A stretch of DNA of 64,000 bases from Soonwooa buanensis. Its GTDB lineage: Bacteria; Bacteroidota; Bacteroidia; Flavobacteriales; Weeksellaceae. Below, piece after piece: positions 1-8,698 of the stretch. The stretch is taken from the NCBI RefSeq assembly GCF_900167905.1, contig NZ_FUYZ01000008.1, forward strand, positions 1 through 64,000, given 5' to 3'. A program made the translations under genes and the position numbers. The notes beneath the pieces are model-generated. The model had not been told where the DNA came from. It saw only the letters and a list, made by a program, of their open reading frames with translations, and made no database searches. The stretch's first letter is position 1; each line of letters begins with the position of its first letter.

Positions 1-292
1 CAAATTCTACGATAACATCTTGTTGGAAATCCTTTATCCACTCCAGTTCTTGGAGCTTTTCTTTTAATTTTTTAATCTCTAATTCTTTGCTCATGGCTTT
101 ACTTTTTGAGGTGTAATTACTTAATTTTTTTCGCCAATAATCGATTGTACTTCTGGAAATATCATACTTCTTTGAAGCAAAGTTAGTAGAAATTTGCCCA
201 TTATTGATTTGCGAGATGACGAAAATTTTGAATTCAAAAGAGGTTTTTTTGCCGTTTCTTTTTCGGCAGGTTTGTCCATTTGTTAAGTCCAT
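1..292 (-). CDS. IS3-type transposase OrfA, cut by the window's left edge
   Basis: The frame starts at the ATG ending at 292 and stays open to base 1, giving 97 visible residues. The N-terminus has a Cys and basic residues followed by a helix-turn-helix (about residues 20-55, with the motif STIDYWRKKL). A charged coiled-coil-like helix follows (KELEIKKLKEKLQELEW), as in the OrfA half of IS3-family transposases. In such elements OrfA binds the terminal repeats and a frameshift links it to the DDE OrfB, which would lie to the left outside the window. Translation was done by eye on the reverse strand. Confidence 0.75.
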   Translation of the reverse strand, partial: MDLTNGQTCRKRNGKKTSFEFKIFVISQINNGQISTNFASKKYDISRSTIDYWRKKLSNYTSKSKAMSKELEIKKLKEKLQELEWIKDFQQDVIVEF

Positions 293-342
293 TGTTTAAT
301 GAAAGTGCTTAATTTTTGGTCAACCTATTTTAGGACGATGCA
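1..342 (-). mobile_element. IS3-type insertion sequence, one end visible
   Basis: The OrfA-like gene at 1-292 is preceded by about 50 non-coding bases ending near 342-345. Read on the minus strand, the outer end begins TGCATCGTCC or TGGTGCATCG, and IS3-family ends commonly start with TG. Coding sequence of an unrelated hydrolase resumes immediately beyond it. The exact base of the boundary and any target duplication cannot be fixed because the other end is outside the window. Confidence 0.6.
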
Positions 343-405
343 CCAAATAAATTCCCACAAAACGTAGAAGAATTTTCAAAACCGGTTTTAGATCTTTTAG
401 CATAA
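334..405 (+). pseudogene. C-terminal remnant of an alpha/beta hydrolase, cut by the IS
   Basis: A plus-strand frame runs from just after a stop at 331-333 to the TAA at 403-405. It encodes APNKFPQNVEEFSKPVLDLL, which looks like the final helix of alpha/beta-hydrolase proteins (after the catalytic His, usually GH-x-P...F...V..FL). There is no start codon and no room for the rest of the gene. The reading frame breaks exactly at the IS end, so the parsimonious reading is disruption by the insertion. The family call rests on about 20 residues. Confidence 0.45.
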
Positions 406-480
406 AACAAAACTACATAATTATTTGCTTCTTTCAACAATATCGACATTCTTAAAGTCTAAATAATTAAATTTGCTGTT

Positions 481-1494
481 ATGGAATCACATATCAAAGA
501 ATTCTTTAACAACTTTTGTCAGAGCGAAAACACCAATATTGTTGCACTGCCCCAAAGCGGATCTTCGCGCAAAAATTATATCGCAAGTTTTGATGATAAA
601 AAATACATTATCACAGACAACGACAATCTGCGAGAAAATGAAGTGTTCTTTTACTTCACAGAGATTTTTTCAAAATTAAATCTTAATACTCCTAAAATTT
701 TTAAAATCTCAGAAAATCGTCAAGTCTACATCCAAGAATATTTAGGAGAACATACGCTTTCAGAAATTATTTCTACCGAATTTGATGAAACAAGAATTAA
801 ATCGCTTGCAAAGAAAACACTAAAGCAACTATTTGATTTACAACAAAAAAGCATCAATAAAATCGATTACACAAAAACATTCGATTACGAAGAATATGAC
901 AATCTCGCCATTCTTCACGATTTATATTATTTCAAAAATTTTTTAGTTGATGTTTTAGAAATCAATTATCACAAATCGAAACTTCTAAAAGAATTTCAGA
1001 CGATTACAAAAATAGTTTCAGGATTGGAACCAAAAGCTTTGATGATTCGCGATTTTCAAGCTAGGAATATTATGGTAGATGATAAAGACAATATTTTCTT
1101 TATTGATTATCAAGGCGCAATGTTTGGACCGCTGATGTACGATGTAATCTCGTTTTTATATCAAGCGAAGGCTAATTTTTCCGTTGAATTTAAGCAAGAG
1201 ATGTTAGACTATTATATTTCTCTATTCTCTGAAGAAAAAGTGCGAGAAATGCTTAAAACAGCGATTAATCCAATTATCATGATGCGATATCTTCAAGTAT
1301 TGGGTGCGTATGGTTTCCGAGGTTTAATTCAAAGGAAAAAACATTTCATCAATAGTCTCGACCAAGGCATTAAAAATATTGTTGAATTGTCTACAACTTG
1401 GCCTGATCTACAAGCTTATCCCGAACTTCTAAATGTTATACAACAACTAGAAACTTCGGATACGAAACTTAAAATCAAAAGTATTCTACAATAA
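481..1494 (+). CDS. APH-fold phosphotransferase, AmgK-like sugar kinase
   Basis: This 337-aa protein has the aminoglycoside/choline kinase fold. The catalytic loop reads RDFQARNIMV with Asp191 and Asn196, and the metal-binding motif is FIDYQGA with Asp209, followed by GPLMYDVISFL. That version of the motifs (DFQ.RN, DYQGA..GP..YD) is typical of the AmgK branch, which phosphorylates N-acetylmuramate or N-acetylglucosamine in cell-wall recycling, rather than of resistance enzymes. The C-terminal GFRGLIQRKKHF segment also fits that group. The usual nucleotidyltransferase partner is not adjacent. Kinase fold is secure; the sugar substrate is inferred. Confidence 0.7.
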   Translation: MESHIKEFFNNFCQSENTNIVALPQSGSSRKNYIASFDDKKYIITDNDNLRENEVFFYFTEIFSKLNLNTPKIFKISENRQVYIQEYLGEHTLSEIISTEFDETRIKSLAKKTLKQLFDLQQKSINKIDYTKTFDYEEYDNLAILHDLYYFKNFLVDVLEINYHKSKLLKEFQTITKIVSGLEPKALMIRDFQARNIMVDDKDNIFFIDYQGAMFGPLMYDVISFLYQAKANFSVEFKQEMLDYYISLFSEEKVREMLKTAINPIIMMRYLQVLGAYGFRGLIQRKKHFINSLDQGIKNIVELSTTWPDLQAYPELLNVIQQLETSDTKLKIKSILQ

Positions 1495-1506
1495 CAAGCA
1501 AAAAAA

Positions 1507-1533
1507 AACTTCAAATTACTTTGAAGTTTTTTT
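1507..1533. terminator. Bidirectional rho-independent terminator
   Basis: Stem ACTTCAAA/TTTGAAGT with A-rich and T-rich flanks on both sides lies between the convergent kinase gene (ends 1494) and the NlpC/P60 gene (ends 1545). Confidence 0.8.
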
Positions 1534-1544
1534 ATTATTTAATC

Positions 1545-2219
1545 TTAATTTATTTGACTTTGAGTAGAAGTTTGATTAAGAACTAAACTATTCTCTTTCA
1601 AAATTCTTTTTGCAAAACGATATCTCGGTCCCCAATATTTGTCATTAAGTGACGAGACCATCACACCTCTTGACGTCGCAGAATGTATAAATTTAACTTC
1701 TCCATTCTCATCAACTTCTTCAACAATACCAACGTGAGAAATACGACCTCTACCATGAGAGAAGAATACTAAATCTCCTTTTTTAAGCTCTGACTTGTCA
1801 ACAGAGTCACCTTCTTGCGATTGTGCCGCAGCAACTCTTGGAAGATTAACACCAGCTGCAGCGCCGAAAACTGAAAGTACAAATGCAGAACAGTCGATTC
1901 CGCTTCTAGTTGTACCTCCGTATCTGTAAGGCGTTCCTAGATAAGTACTTGCTTCATCTAATATGCTGTCGATTGTTTTTTCGTGCTTGATAGCTTCTGC
2001 AATCATCGATGCTTTGATCGAGTTAGAAGCGTTATTAAGAGATGCCAACATTCTTTTTGCTTGAATGTTATCTGAAGTTTCAGCTTTAACAACTACTGGA
2101 GTTACTTTGGCATCGGTTTTGTATATATTTGGTTGTGATACAACGTAGTTTGATACACATGATTGTAGTGAGAATGTTGTAACGATTGCTACTAAATAAA
2201 ACAGAACTCTTTTCTTCAT
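1545..2219 (-). CDS. NlpC/P60 (C40) peptidoglycan hydrolase, lipoprotein
   Basis: This 224-aa protein opens with a lipoprotein signal (lipobox SLQSC, Cys21) and a 60-residue linker. The C-terminal NlpC/P60 cysteine peptidase domain runs from about 85 to 210. The catalytic residues are visible: Cys110 in GIDCSAFVLSVF, His162 in RISHVGIV and His179 in KFIHSATSRG. C40 enzymes cleave D-Glu-diaminopimelate bonds in stem peptides, so an envelope role in wall remodelling is likely. It is monocistronic, with its own promoter upstream and a shared terminator downstream. Confidence 0.9.
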   Translation of the reverse strand: MKKRVLFYLVAIVTTFSLQSCVSNYVVSQPNIYKTDAKVTPVVVKAETSDNIQAKRMLASLNNASNSIKASMIAEAIKHEKTIDSILDEASTYLGTPYRYGGTTRSGIDCSAFVLSVFGAAAGVNLPRVAAAQSQEGDSVDKSELKKGDLVFFSHGRGRISHVGIVEEVDENGEVKFIHSATSRGVMVSSLNDKYWGPRYRFAKRILKENSLVLNQTSTQSQIN

Positions 2220-2270
2220 ATATATTTATTTAAACGTGTTAAACAGGTTTCTTTTTGTTCAAATGCATGG

Positions 2271-2278
2271 CAAATTTA
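2271..2278 (-). promoter_or_regulatory. Promoter -7 element for the NlpC/P60 gene
   Basis: Minus-strand TAAATTTG matches the Bacteroidota -7 consensus TAnnTTTG, 52 bases before the start at 2219. No clear -33 box was identified. Confidence 0.45.
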
Positions 2279-2466
2279 GAGAATACCTATAAAAGAGCTT
2301 TTCATATTGAATTATCGGAAGCTCGTTTTAACACATTTTAACATTTTTAATAAGAATGTTAAGTAAAAACAAATCGCAAAGCACCATTTTAGGGACTTTG
2401 CGATTTTATTTTGTTTAAGATTTTTTAACAATTATCATAGACATCTATTTAGATTTTAGAAATCAT

Positions 2467-2931
2467 CTATTTAGTAACGATAGATTTTATAAAACACAAG
2501 CTTGTTTCAATGCCTTGATATTGCCCATAGTTCTCGATAATTTCGTAACCACATTTCTTGTACAACGCAATTGCTTCGGGCTGATTAACGCCTGTTTCTA
2601 AGATTAAGTTTTCGAAACCTAGATCTTTTGCCCATTCTTCTAATTCTTTTAAAAGCTGAGAAGCGAAACCTTGGCCGCGCTCTGACTCCAGAACAAACAT
2701 TCTTTTAACCTCAGCGGTTTTGTCATCATAAAATTTAATTGCGCCACAACCAACTGCTTTTTCATTTTTAAATAAAAGTAAACAATGTTTCAAAGTATCA
2801 ATCCCATTAAACTGATGGTAAAAGTCGTGATCGTCACCATCACGAATGGCTAAGTCCGCATCCAAAAGTTTTACAAGTGATTGGAAATCTAGATTTGTAG
2901 AATCTGTTTTCTTTATTTCGATGTTATACAT
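2467..2931 (-). CDS. GNAT family N-acetyltransferase
   Basis: This 154-aa protein has the single-domain GNAT layout. Motif A (acetyl-CoA pyrophosphate loop) is RGQGFASQLL near residue 85. Strand beta4 precedes it (VGCGAIKFYDDKTAEVKRMFV), and motif B is LETGVNQPEAIALYKKCGYE. It resembles small PaiA/ElaA-like acetyltransferases of unknown substrate. It stands alone, downstream of the structured repeat at 3060 and followed by about 250 non-coding bases before the NlpC/P60 gene. Confidence 0.85.
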   Translation of the reverse strand: MYNIEIKKTDSTNLDFQSLVKLLDADLAIRDGDDHDFYHQFNGIDTLKHCLLLFKNEKAVGCGAIKFYDDKTAEVKRMFVLESERGQGFASQLLKELEEWAKDLGFENLILETGVNQPEAIALYKKCGYEIIENYGQYQGIETSLCFIKSIVTK

Positions 2932-3059
2932 ATATATAAGGTATATTTTTTTGAGTTAAATGAAATTATTTCGGAAGCCTAAAATTTCTATCGAAGTTCT
3001 CGATGCGTTGCGCTGTCAGAATTATTGATATGTATAAAAATAACCTGTTAGTAGTCATT

Positions 3060-3165
3060 AGCCCCGATAGAAACGGCATCCTTTTGTGGTGGAGCGAGGC
3101 GACGGAGCGCAGCGGAGTCGTCCGAGCGACACTACAAAAGATATAGTGGATAGCGGGATTGGCTC
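3060..3165 (+). ncRNA. Flavo-1-like structured repeat, copy 1
   Basis: A GC-rich element in an otherwise AT-rich spacer. It begins AGCCCCGATAGAAACGGCATCC and ends GATATAGTGGATAGCGGG. CCCG near the start can pair with CGGG near the end. An inner stem TTTTGTGGTG/CACTACAAAA encloses a GAGCG-rich tip. The same ends with a different tip recur at 8699-8780. From memory this resembles the Flavo-1 RNA family (Flavobacteriia); a covariance-model search would settle it. Strand is by analogy with copy 2. Confidence 0.55.
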
Positions 3166-3170
3166 CAAAT

Positions 3171-3196
3171 AAAAAGACCTACGATTGTAGGCCTTC
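3171..3196 (-). terminator. Terminator of glnN
   Basis: On the minus strand the stem GGCCTAC/GTAGGTC is followed by TTTTTATTT, directly after the glnN stop at 3202. Confidence 0.8.
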
Positions 3197-3201
3197 TGAT
3201 T

Positions 3202-5400
3202 TTATCTTGTGAACAAAAGTTCTCTGTATTTGGTCATCGGCCAAAGCTCGTCGTCAACCATCATTTCCAAAGCGTCCGAACCATCGCGAATCACATCAAA
3301 CAAAGGCTTTACTTTGTTACAATAAGCGTCAGCTTGCTTGTGGCTGTCTTTTGTGTTCTTCGCAGTTTCTTTTTCTTTAAGAAGTTCGTCAACACCTAAT
3401 TTGATTTTAGAAACGTTTTCAGAAATCTGAGTGATCAAGCTGATTTGCTCTTTTCCTAAAACCTTAAATTCTTTATCGCCGAAGATTTCTTTTAGACCTT
3501 TTACGTTTTCAATTAATCTGTTTTGATAATTAAGCGCCGCCGGAATAATGTGGTTTCTTGCGATATCCGCCAAAACTCTCGCTTCAATATCAATAACTGT
3601 TGAGTATTTTTCGAATTTGATTTCGTTTCTCGCTTCGAATTCTCTGTGAGAATAGATTTTTAGTTCTTCAAAAAGCTCTGAGAATTTCGGATTTAATTCT
3701 TGCTTAAGCGCTTCTGGTGTTGTTTTATGATTGTTTAAACCTCTTTTCTTAGCTTCTTTTGCCCAGTCGTCAGAATAACCATCACCTTCGAACAAAATTG
3801 TTTTAGATTGTTTGATGTACTCTCTCAACACATTGAAAATCGCTTCGTCTTTCTTAAGTCCACCCTCGATTAATGCATCAACTTCTGTTTTGAAAACTCG
3901 AAGTTGTTTTGCAGCGATAGCATTCATTACTGTCATTACTTCAGCACAGTTTGCAGAGGATCCAACCGCACGAATCTCGAATTTATTACCAGTAAAAGCG
4001 AAAGGCGATGTTCTGTTTCTGTCCGTGTTATCCAAAAGGATTTCAGGGATTTTACCAACAACGTTTAGTTTTAATTCTGTTTTTTCTTCTGGAGATAATT
4101 TTCCGTCGGTTACTTTTTCAAGTTCTTCCAAAACGCTAAACAATTGACTTCCGATAAATGCAGAGATAATTGCTGGCGGCGCTTCGTTAGCTCCCAAACG
4201 ATGGTCATTACTTGCCGAAGCGATACTTGCTCTCAACAAATCTGCATAATCGTGAACTGCTTTCAGTGAATTCACGAAGAATGTCAAGAATTGTAAGTTT
4301 TTCTTTGGATTTTTCCCTGGACTTAAAAGGTTTTCTCCTGTATCTGTCGCCAAACTCCAGTTGTTGTGCTTTCCACTTCCGTTAACACCTGCGAAAGGTT
4401 TTTCATGGAACAAAATATGGAAATGATGTTTGTGTGCAATTCTCGCCATAATGTCCATCAACAAAGAGTTGTGGTCAACGGCAACGTTACATTCTTCAAA
4501 CATCGGCGCCAATTCGAACTGATTTGGAGCAACTTCGTTGTGACGTGTCGTAACTGGAATTCCTAACTTCATACATTCAATTTCCAATTCTTTCATGAAG
4601 TTCATTACTCTTGTAGGAATCGATCCGAAATAATGATCGTCTAATTGTTGTCCTTTTGCTGGCGAATGTCCAAGTAATGTTTTACCCGTTAATACCAAGT
4701 CTGGACGAGAAATATATAAGGCAGAATCTACCAAGAAATATTCCTGCTCCCAACCTAAAGTCGGCGTTACTTTGGTTACGTTTTTATCGAAATAAGCTTT
4801 ACAAACGTCCGTAGCAGCTTCGTCAACTGCGTTAAGTGCGCGTAGTAAAGGTGTTTTATAATCTAAAGTTTCGCCAGTATAAGAAATGAAAATCGATGGA
4901 ATACAAAGTGTTGTTCCCATGATAAATGCTGGTGATGTTGGATCCCAAGCTGTGTATCCTCTTGCTTCGAATGTGTTTCTGATTCCACCATTTGGGAAAG
5001 AAGAAGCGTCTGGCTCTTGTTGAATCAACATTCCACCGTTGAAACGCTCGATTGCTCTATCACCTTCAATTGGTGTAAAAAATGAATCGTGCTTTTCTGC
5101 AGTTGTCCCAGTTAATGGCTGAAACCAGTGCGTGTAGTGCGTTACACCTTTGGACATTGCCCAATCCTTCATGGCAACTGCAACTTGGTCTGCAATATGT
5201 CTTTGGATTTGAGTTCCTTTTTTGATTGCATCCATAATAGAATTGAATGCTTCTTTTGTTAAATACTCTCTCATGGTGTATTCTGAAAACACGTTGTTGC
5301 AGAATAATTCTGAAAGTTTTACTGGAACGTCCACGAAATTGTCTTTTCTGTAATTTCTGAAAGGAAGTTCTGCTAAGGCTTTAAATCTTAATGTTGACAT
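3202..5400 (-). CDS. glnN: Glutamine synthetase type III
   Basis: At 732 aa this is the size of the GSIII (GlnN) family, far longer than GSI/GSII at 350-470 aa. It makes glutamine from glutamate, ammonia and ATP in the cytoplasm. Visible family features are the N-terminal FGSIPTR/VTTRHNEVAPNQFELAP region, the FHEKPFAGVNGSGKHNNWSL segment that binds substrate, and RNRTSPFAFTGNKFEIRAVGSS. A long helical C-terminal region (about 580-720) follows, typical of the dodecameric GSIII. The gene is monocistronic, with a -7 promoter match 21-28 bases upstream and its own terminator. Confidence 0.97.
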   Translation of the reverse strand: MSTLRFKALAELPFRNYRKDNFVDVPVKLSELFCNNVFSEYTMREYLTKEAFNSIMDAIKKGTQIQRHIADQVAVAMKDWAMSKGVTHYTHWFQPLTGTTAEKHDSFFTPIEGDRAIERFNGGMLIQQEPDASSFPNGGIRNTFEARGYTAWDPTSPAFIMGTTLCIPSIFISYTGETLDYKTPLLRALNAVDEAATDVCKAYFDKNVTKVTPTLGWEQEYFLVDSALYISRPDLVLTGKTLLGHSPAKGQQLDDHYFGSIPTRVMNFMKELEIECMKLGIPVTTRHNEVAPNQFELAPMFEECNVAVDHNSLLMDIMARIAHKHHFHILFHEKPFAGVNGSGKHNNWSLATDTGENLLSPGKNPKKNLQFLTFFVNSLKAVHDYADLLRASIASASNDHRLGANEAPPAIISAFIGSQLFSVLEELEKVTDGKLSPEEKTELKLNVVGKIPEILLDNTDRNRTSPFAFTGNKFEIRAVGSSANCAEVMTVMNAIAAKQLRVFKTEVDALIEGGLKKDEAIFNVLREYIKQSKTILFEGDGYSDDWAKEAKKRGLNNHKTTPEALKQELNPKFSELFEELKIYSHREFEARNEIKFEKYSTVIDIEARVLADIARNHIIPAALNYQNRLIENVKGLKEIFGDKEFKVLGKEQISLITQISENVSKIKLGVDELLKEKETAKNTKDSHKQADAYCNKVKPLFDVIRDGSDALEMMVDDELWPMTKYRELLFTR

Positions 5401-5420
5401 CAGCTTATATTTTGATAGGG

Positions 5421-5428
5421 CAAATTTA
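5421..5428 (-). promoter_or_regulatory. Promoter -7 element for glnN
   Basis: Minus-strand TAAATTTG lies 21-28 bases before the glnN ATG. A TTTTG lies about 15 bases further upstream. The remaining 309-bp spacer 5401-5709 is AT-rich and otherwise shows only the divergent promoter at 5676. Confidence 0.5.
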
Positions 5429-5675
5429 CTAAAAAACTAAAAACAAAATCATACACCCCTTAAATTTTAATGTTAAATTTTAAAAAAGATATAAATTTAA
5501 CAAACAACCCCTACAAATAAATGGCGTTATAAATTTTAAGTAACAAAACTTATATCCAATATTAATGCATTATGAATTTTTTGAAAACACAATCAAATAT
5601 CATATTTAATACACATAAAATGCTTTTGATTAACAGTATCTTTACATAGAATTAGCTTTATATAATTAAATTTCG

Positions 5676-5683
5676 TAACTTTG
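5676..5683 (+). promoter_or_regulatory. Promoter -7 element for the 555-aa conserved gene
   Basis: TAACTTTG matches TAnnTTTG exactly and ends 26 bases before the ATG at 5710. Confidence 0.5.
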
Positions 5684-5709
5684 CCCACTTTTCTAAAAAC
5701 AAAAACATT

Positions 5710-7377
5710 ATGGTAAATTCTAGAGCAAGAGAGACCACAGAAGCGATCGAAAGATTATATGTTTCTATGAGACACTTATTTTATAGAGGATTTTTTAAAC
5801 CTTCTGGCGTTTCTGGTGAGTCATTGAGAAAACTTCTTATGATTATCCAACCCGAAATCTATGGAAGTATGGGCAATCCACATAAAATAGAACTCAGCGG
5901 TCTACTTTATGTTTTGGATCGTTTGCCCGAAGGTATCGAAGAATGCGCTTTTATACATTTGACTTCTGATGAAGGATTTGAAAAAGGTAGCTTCGAGCCA
6001 ATCGTTCCGAAAAAACGTCGCAGAAATTGTTATAGAATCGACGAACACCAAATGAACATCGAAGTTCTACTAGGTCGTTCCGAAATTTATGATATCCTTA
6101 CTCACTTAACATTCTTATATCTAGAAGCGGACAAAATCAGAAATATTGGTTTTGATATGCAAGATGGCGGACGTCCAAGACGCGTTTGGAAAATCATCGA
6201 AGAAGTTGCTATCGGCGAGAAAAAATACAGTCGTAAAGAAAAAGAAGTTGCATTAATACATCTTTCATCTTTATTAGGAAGAACTTTTGATGAGACTTTG
6301 GACGCTTACAACGACTTTGGTGACGATGCAAATCCTGATAGATTATTCAAAATTATCTATTGGTTAGGTCAAGTTAGCTTAGAAGATTGGAAGGAAGTTA
6401 GAAATCGTGAAATTTATTTTTCGGCAATTCTTCAAGAACGTGTTGGACATCACCTTTTCGGAGAAAGATGGGCAAACAAAATAAAGTCTGTTCTTTACGA
6501 AAACAACCTGCACATGCGTCCGCTACACATCATTAGTGCGAACATGCACAGTGTGAAAAACATGTTGTACGCCAACGATGCTTTAGGTAAAAAGGCGAAA
6601 AAAGAAATCGATTACAAACTTTTTGAAGAGATATCTAACAAGAAAGCTTTACAAGACAAGATTCTTCACACATCGCAAGAGCAAGGTCTTATCTATATTA
6701 AAGACACAAGTGGAAGTAACATTGATGTACAAATAATTGATGTTTCTAAAACGAATCTTAAAAACACCGCTTTCGCAGATTCTGCACCAACAGGTGATGA
6801 AGTGATTTTGGTTTTCGATTATGCTTTTGGTGAGCAAGCTTACGAAGTTATGGACGAATTATTAAGACCATACGATGCAAACGGCGAAATCTACACCATG
6901 AAAGTAAAATCTATTTCGATCATGGGTAAAGCTGGAATTTTGGAAGGTCAAAAAGGCGACATTATGATTCCAACGTCTCACATTTTTGAAGGAACTGCGG
7001 ATAATTATCCATTCGTGAATGCTTTAGATTTGGAGGATTTCCAAGATGATGAATTAAAAGCTTTTGAAGGTCCGATGATTACCGTTTTGGGAACATCGCT
7101 TCAAAACAAAGATATTCTTTCATATTTTATGAACACTTCTTGGAAAGCTATTGGACTAGAAATGGAAGGTGCGCATTATCAAAAAGCCATCCAAGTTGCT
7201 AGCAAAATCCGTCACCACATTAGCGAAGACCTTTTCGTTTGTTATGCTTATTACGCATCGGATAATCCGTTAGAAACAGGTAGCACATTATCTTCTGGCG
7301 GTCTTGGACTAACAGGTGTAAAACCAACTTATCTTATTACATTAAGAATCCTTGAAAAGATTTTTGGTAAAGCATAA
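5710..7377 (+). CDS. Conserved Bacteroidota protein (DUF6909-like) with phosphorylase-like C-terminus
   Basis: I recognise this 555-aa protein as a conserved Flavobacteriia family of unknown function (DUF6909, from memory). There is no signal peptide or membrane segment, so it should be cytoplasmic. Residues 1-310 are helical and unassigned. The C-terminal half contains GDIMIPTSHIFEG, GPMITVLGTSLQNKD, GLEMEGAHYQKAI and CYAYYASDNPL in that order. This resembles the later half of the nucleoside phosphorylase fold, where the EMEG motif contacts the ribose and an SD motif follows. No catalytic claim can be made. The gene is monocistronic between a good promoter and a terminator. Confidence 0.85.
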   Translation: MVNSRARETTEAIERLYVSMRHLFYRGFFKPSGVSGESLRKLLMIIQPEIYGSMGNPHKIELSGLLYVLDRLPEGIEECAFIHLTSDEGFEKGSFEPIVPKKRRRNCYRIDEHQMNIEVLLGRSEIYDILTHLTFLYLEADKIRNIGFDMQDGGRPRRVWKIIEEVAIGEKKYSRKEKEVALIHLSSLLGRTFDETLDAYNDFGDDANPDRLFKIIYWLGQVSLEDWKEVRNREIYFSAILQERVGHHLFGERWANKIKSVLYENNLHMRPLHIISANMHSVKNMLYANDALGKKAKKEIDYKLFEEISNKKALQDKILHTSQEQGLIYIKDTSGSNIDVQIIDVSKTNLKNTAFADSAPTGDEVILVFDYAFGEQAYEVMDELLRPYDANGEIYTMKVKSISIMGKAGILEGQKGDIMIPTSHIFEGTADNYPFVNALDLEDFQDDELKAFEGPMITVLGTSLQNKDILSYFMNTSWKAIGLEMEGAHYQKAIQVASKIRHHISEDLFVCYAYYASDNPLETGSTLSSGGLGLTGVKPTYLITLRILEKIFGKA

Positions 7378-7410
7378 ACTAGCCTTTAAAACTAAATTTT
7401 TCGATATAAA

Positions 7411-7437
7411 AATCCCAGCATATTTTGTTGGGATTTT
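7411..7437. terminator. Bidirectional terminator
   Basis: AATCCCA/TGGGATT stem followed by TTTTTTATTTTT, between the 555-aa gene and the convergent gene ending at 7469. Confidence 0.8.
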
Positions 7438-7468
7438 TTATTTTTAAAACTAATAAATTCTAATCGTT

Positions 7469-8023
7469 TCAATCTTCTTTTTTATACAAATTAGCTTTTT
7501 CGATTCCGTTATTAATTTTATTAAAAGGAGAATCCATTTTCCAAGTCGGAAGATTGTCTGCTAATTGATTGGTTAACTTATACACTCCCGCGGATTCAGC
7601 ATCGAGCTTGTAAGTTTTTTGAGCAGTAATTATTTCGTATCCTGATTGTTTAGTATTTTCAAAAAACCGAATACTAAAAGCATTAACCTCAACTATTTCG
7701 GACCATTTTACATATTCTTGAGAGTCTTCTTCAATAAAGGAAAATCCATATTTATTATATTTGAAAATACCGTCAAAATCTTCTAGTTCATTATTCCTAT
7801 CTTCAACTAATTGGTATTCATCAATTTTATCAGTTGGACTTTTAATCTTAGCAAATGAAAATGATATAAATACTAAACAAACTAAAATTGCAACATAAGC
7901 AATGCCTTTATTTTCGAATTCTGAATAGTAAAAAAGAACAAAAGCTAAAGCGACTACGCTCGAAAACAAAACAATTTTATCTCGACCAGAATTAAGAAAG
8001 AATTGCTTCAGTTTCAATTTCAT
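7469..8023 (-). CDS. Two-helix membrane protein of unknown function
   Basis: This 184-aa protein has two adjacent N-terminal membrane helices, about residues 17-33 (IVLFSSVVALAFVLFYY) and 39-57 (GIAYVAILVCLVFISFSFA). A soluble domain of about 120 residues follows, rich in Glu, Asp and Asn, with an IVEVNAFSIRFFEN strand pattern resembling a PH-like or bacterial PH fold; that is only a guess. It lies 6 bases after the outer-membrane gene at 8030 and is probably co-transcribed with it. Confidence 0.6.
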   Translation of the reverse strand: MKLKLKQFFLNSGRDKIVLFSSVVALAFVLFYYSEFENKGIAYVAILVCLVFISFSFAKIKSPTDKIDEYQLVEDRNNELEDFDGIFKYNKYGFSFIEEDSQEYVKWSEIVEVNAFSIRFFENTKQSGYEIITAQKTYKLDAESAGVYKLTNQLADNLPTWKMDSPFNKINNGIEKANLYKKED

Positions 8024-8029
8024 AAAAAA

Positions 8030-8557
8030 TTAAAGTCCGACAACAAAGCCTACGCTCGGCATTAATCCGCTTGAGAAGATACTTTTGTTTTCTTTCCAAA
8101 GGACATTGTACATTAACCCAATTTGGAAGTACGAACCATTTCCGATTCTTGTCATATAACCGCCACCAAGATATAAAGCAGATTCGTCTGTACTAAATTT
8201 GTAGCCGTTGTCTTGTTTTATGTTGTAATTCACAAAATATTGTTGAAATGTACTTCCTAAATAAAAGTTACGTGCAAAATAATAATTAGCAAATGGTCCA
8301 ATACCAAACATCGTAGAATTGTAATAATTGCTGGTTTGGTAAGTGAAATTCCCCATAAGTCCTGCTTCGAAATCTTCGGTTAAACGATAACCAACTCTCG
8401 GCGAAACACCAATATTAAAAGAGCTATTGCTGCCAAAACCTACACCCAAACCGCCACCATAAGTCCAACGGTTCGAGCTTCCTGTTTGCGAAATGCCAAT
8501 CTGCGAGAATGCAAACATACTTGCAAAGACTAAACAAAAACTAATAATTTTTTTCAT
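8030..8557 (-). CDS. Small outer-membrane beta-barrel protein
   Basis: This 175-aa protein has a Sec signal peptide (MKKIISFCLVFASMFAFSQ, cleavage after about residue 19). Alternating hydrophobic/aromatic strands follow (GGGLGVGFGS, VGYRLTEDFEAGLMGNF, FANYYFARNFYLGSTF), ending in a C-terminal strand (MPSVGFVVGL). This is the eight-stranded barrel pattern of OmpA/OmpW-like or PorT-like proteins. The job is unknown. It is the first gene of a two-gene unit with the membrane protein at 7469. Confidence 0.75.
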   Translation of the reverse strand: MKKIISFCLVFASMFAFSQIGISQTGSSNRWTYGGGLGVGFGSNSSFNIGVSPRVGYRLTEDFEAGLMGNFTYQTSNYYNSTMFGIGPFANYYFARNFYLGSTFQQYFVNYNIKQDNGYKFSTDESALYLGGGYMTRIGNGSYFQIGLMYNVLWKENKSIFSSGLMPSVGFVVGL

Positions 8558-8613
8558 ACTATCGATTTTTTCAATGTCTAAAATTAAAACTTTTTTAGCG
8601 ATTATATTCGTTG

Positions 8614-8621
8614 TATTTTTG
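8614..8621 (+). promoter_or_regulatory. Promoter -7 element upstream of mnmA and the structured repeat
   Basis: TATTTTTG fits TAnnTTTG. A transcript from here would carry the structured element 8699-8780 in a leader of about 205 bases before the mnmA ATG at 8833. Confidence 0.4.
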
Positions 8622-8698
8622 CATCGTGAAATTGGGCGCGAGCGAAGCGAGCGTCAAAGCAGTATGTTGATTGTCTTATTATTACAAAACTTCAACAT

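Noticed and set aside
3812-4147. Plus-strand frames opposite glnN and similar frames opposite mnmA, lysA, uvrB and the MBL-rhodanese gene
   Set aside because: They are antisense shadows of conserved genes with no protein-like features of their own.
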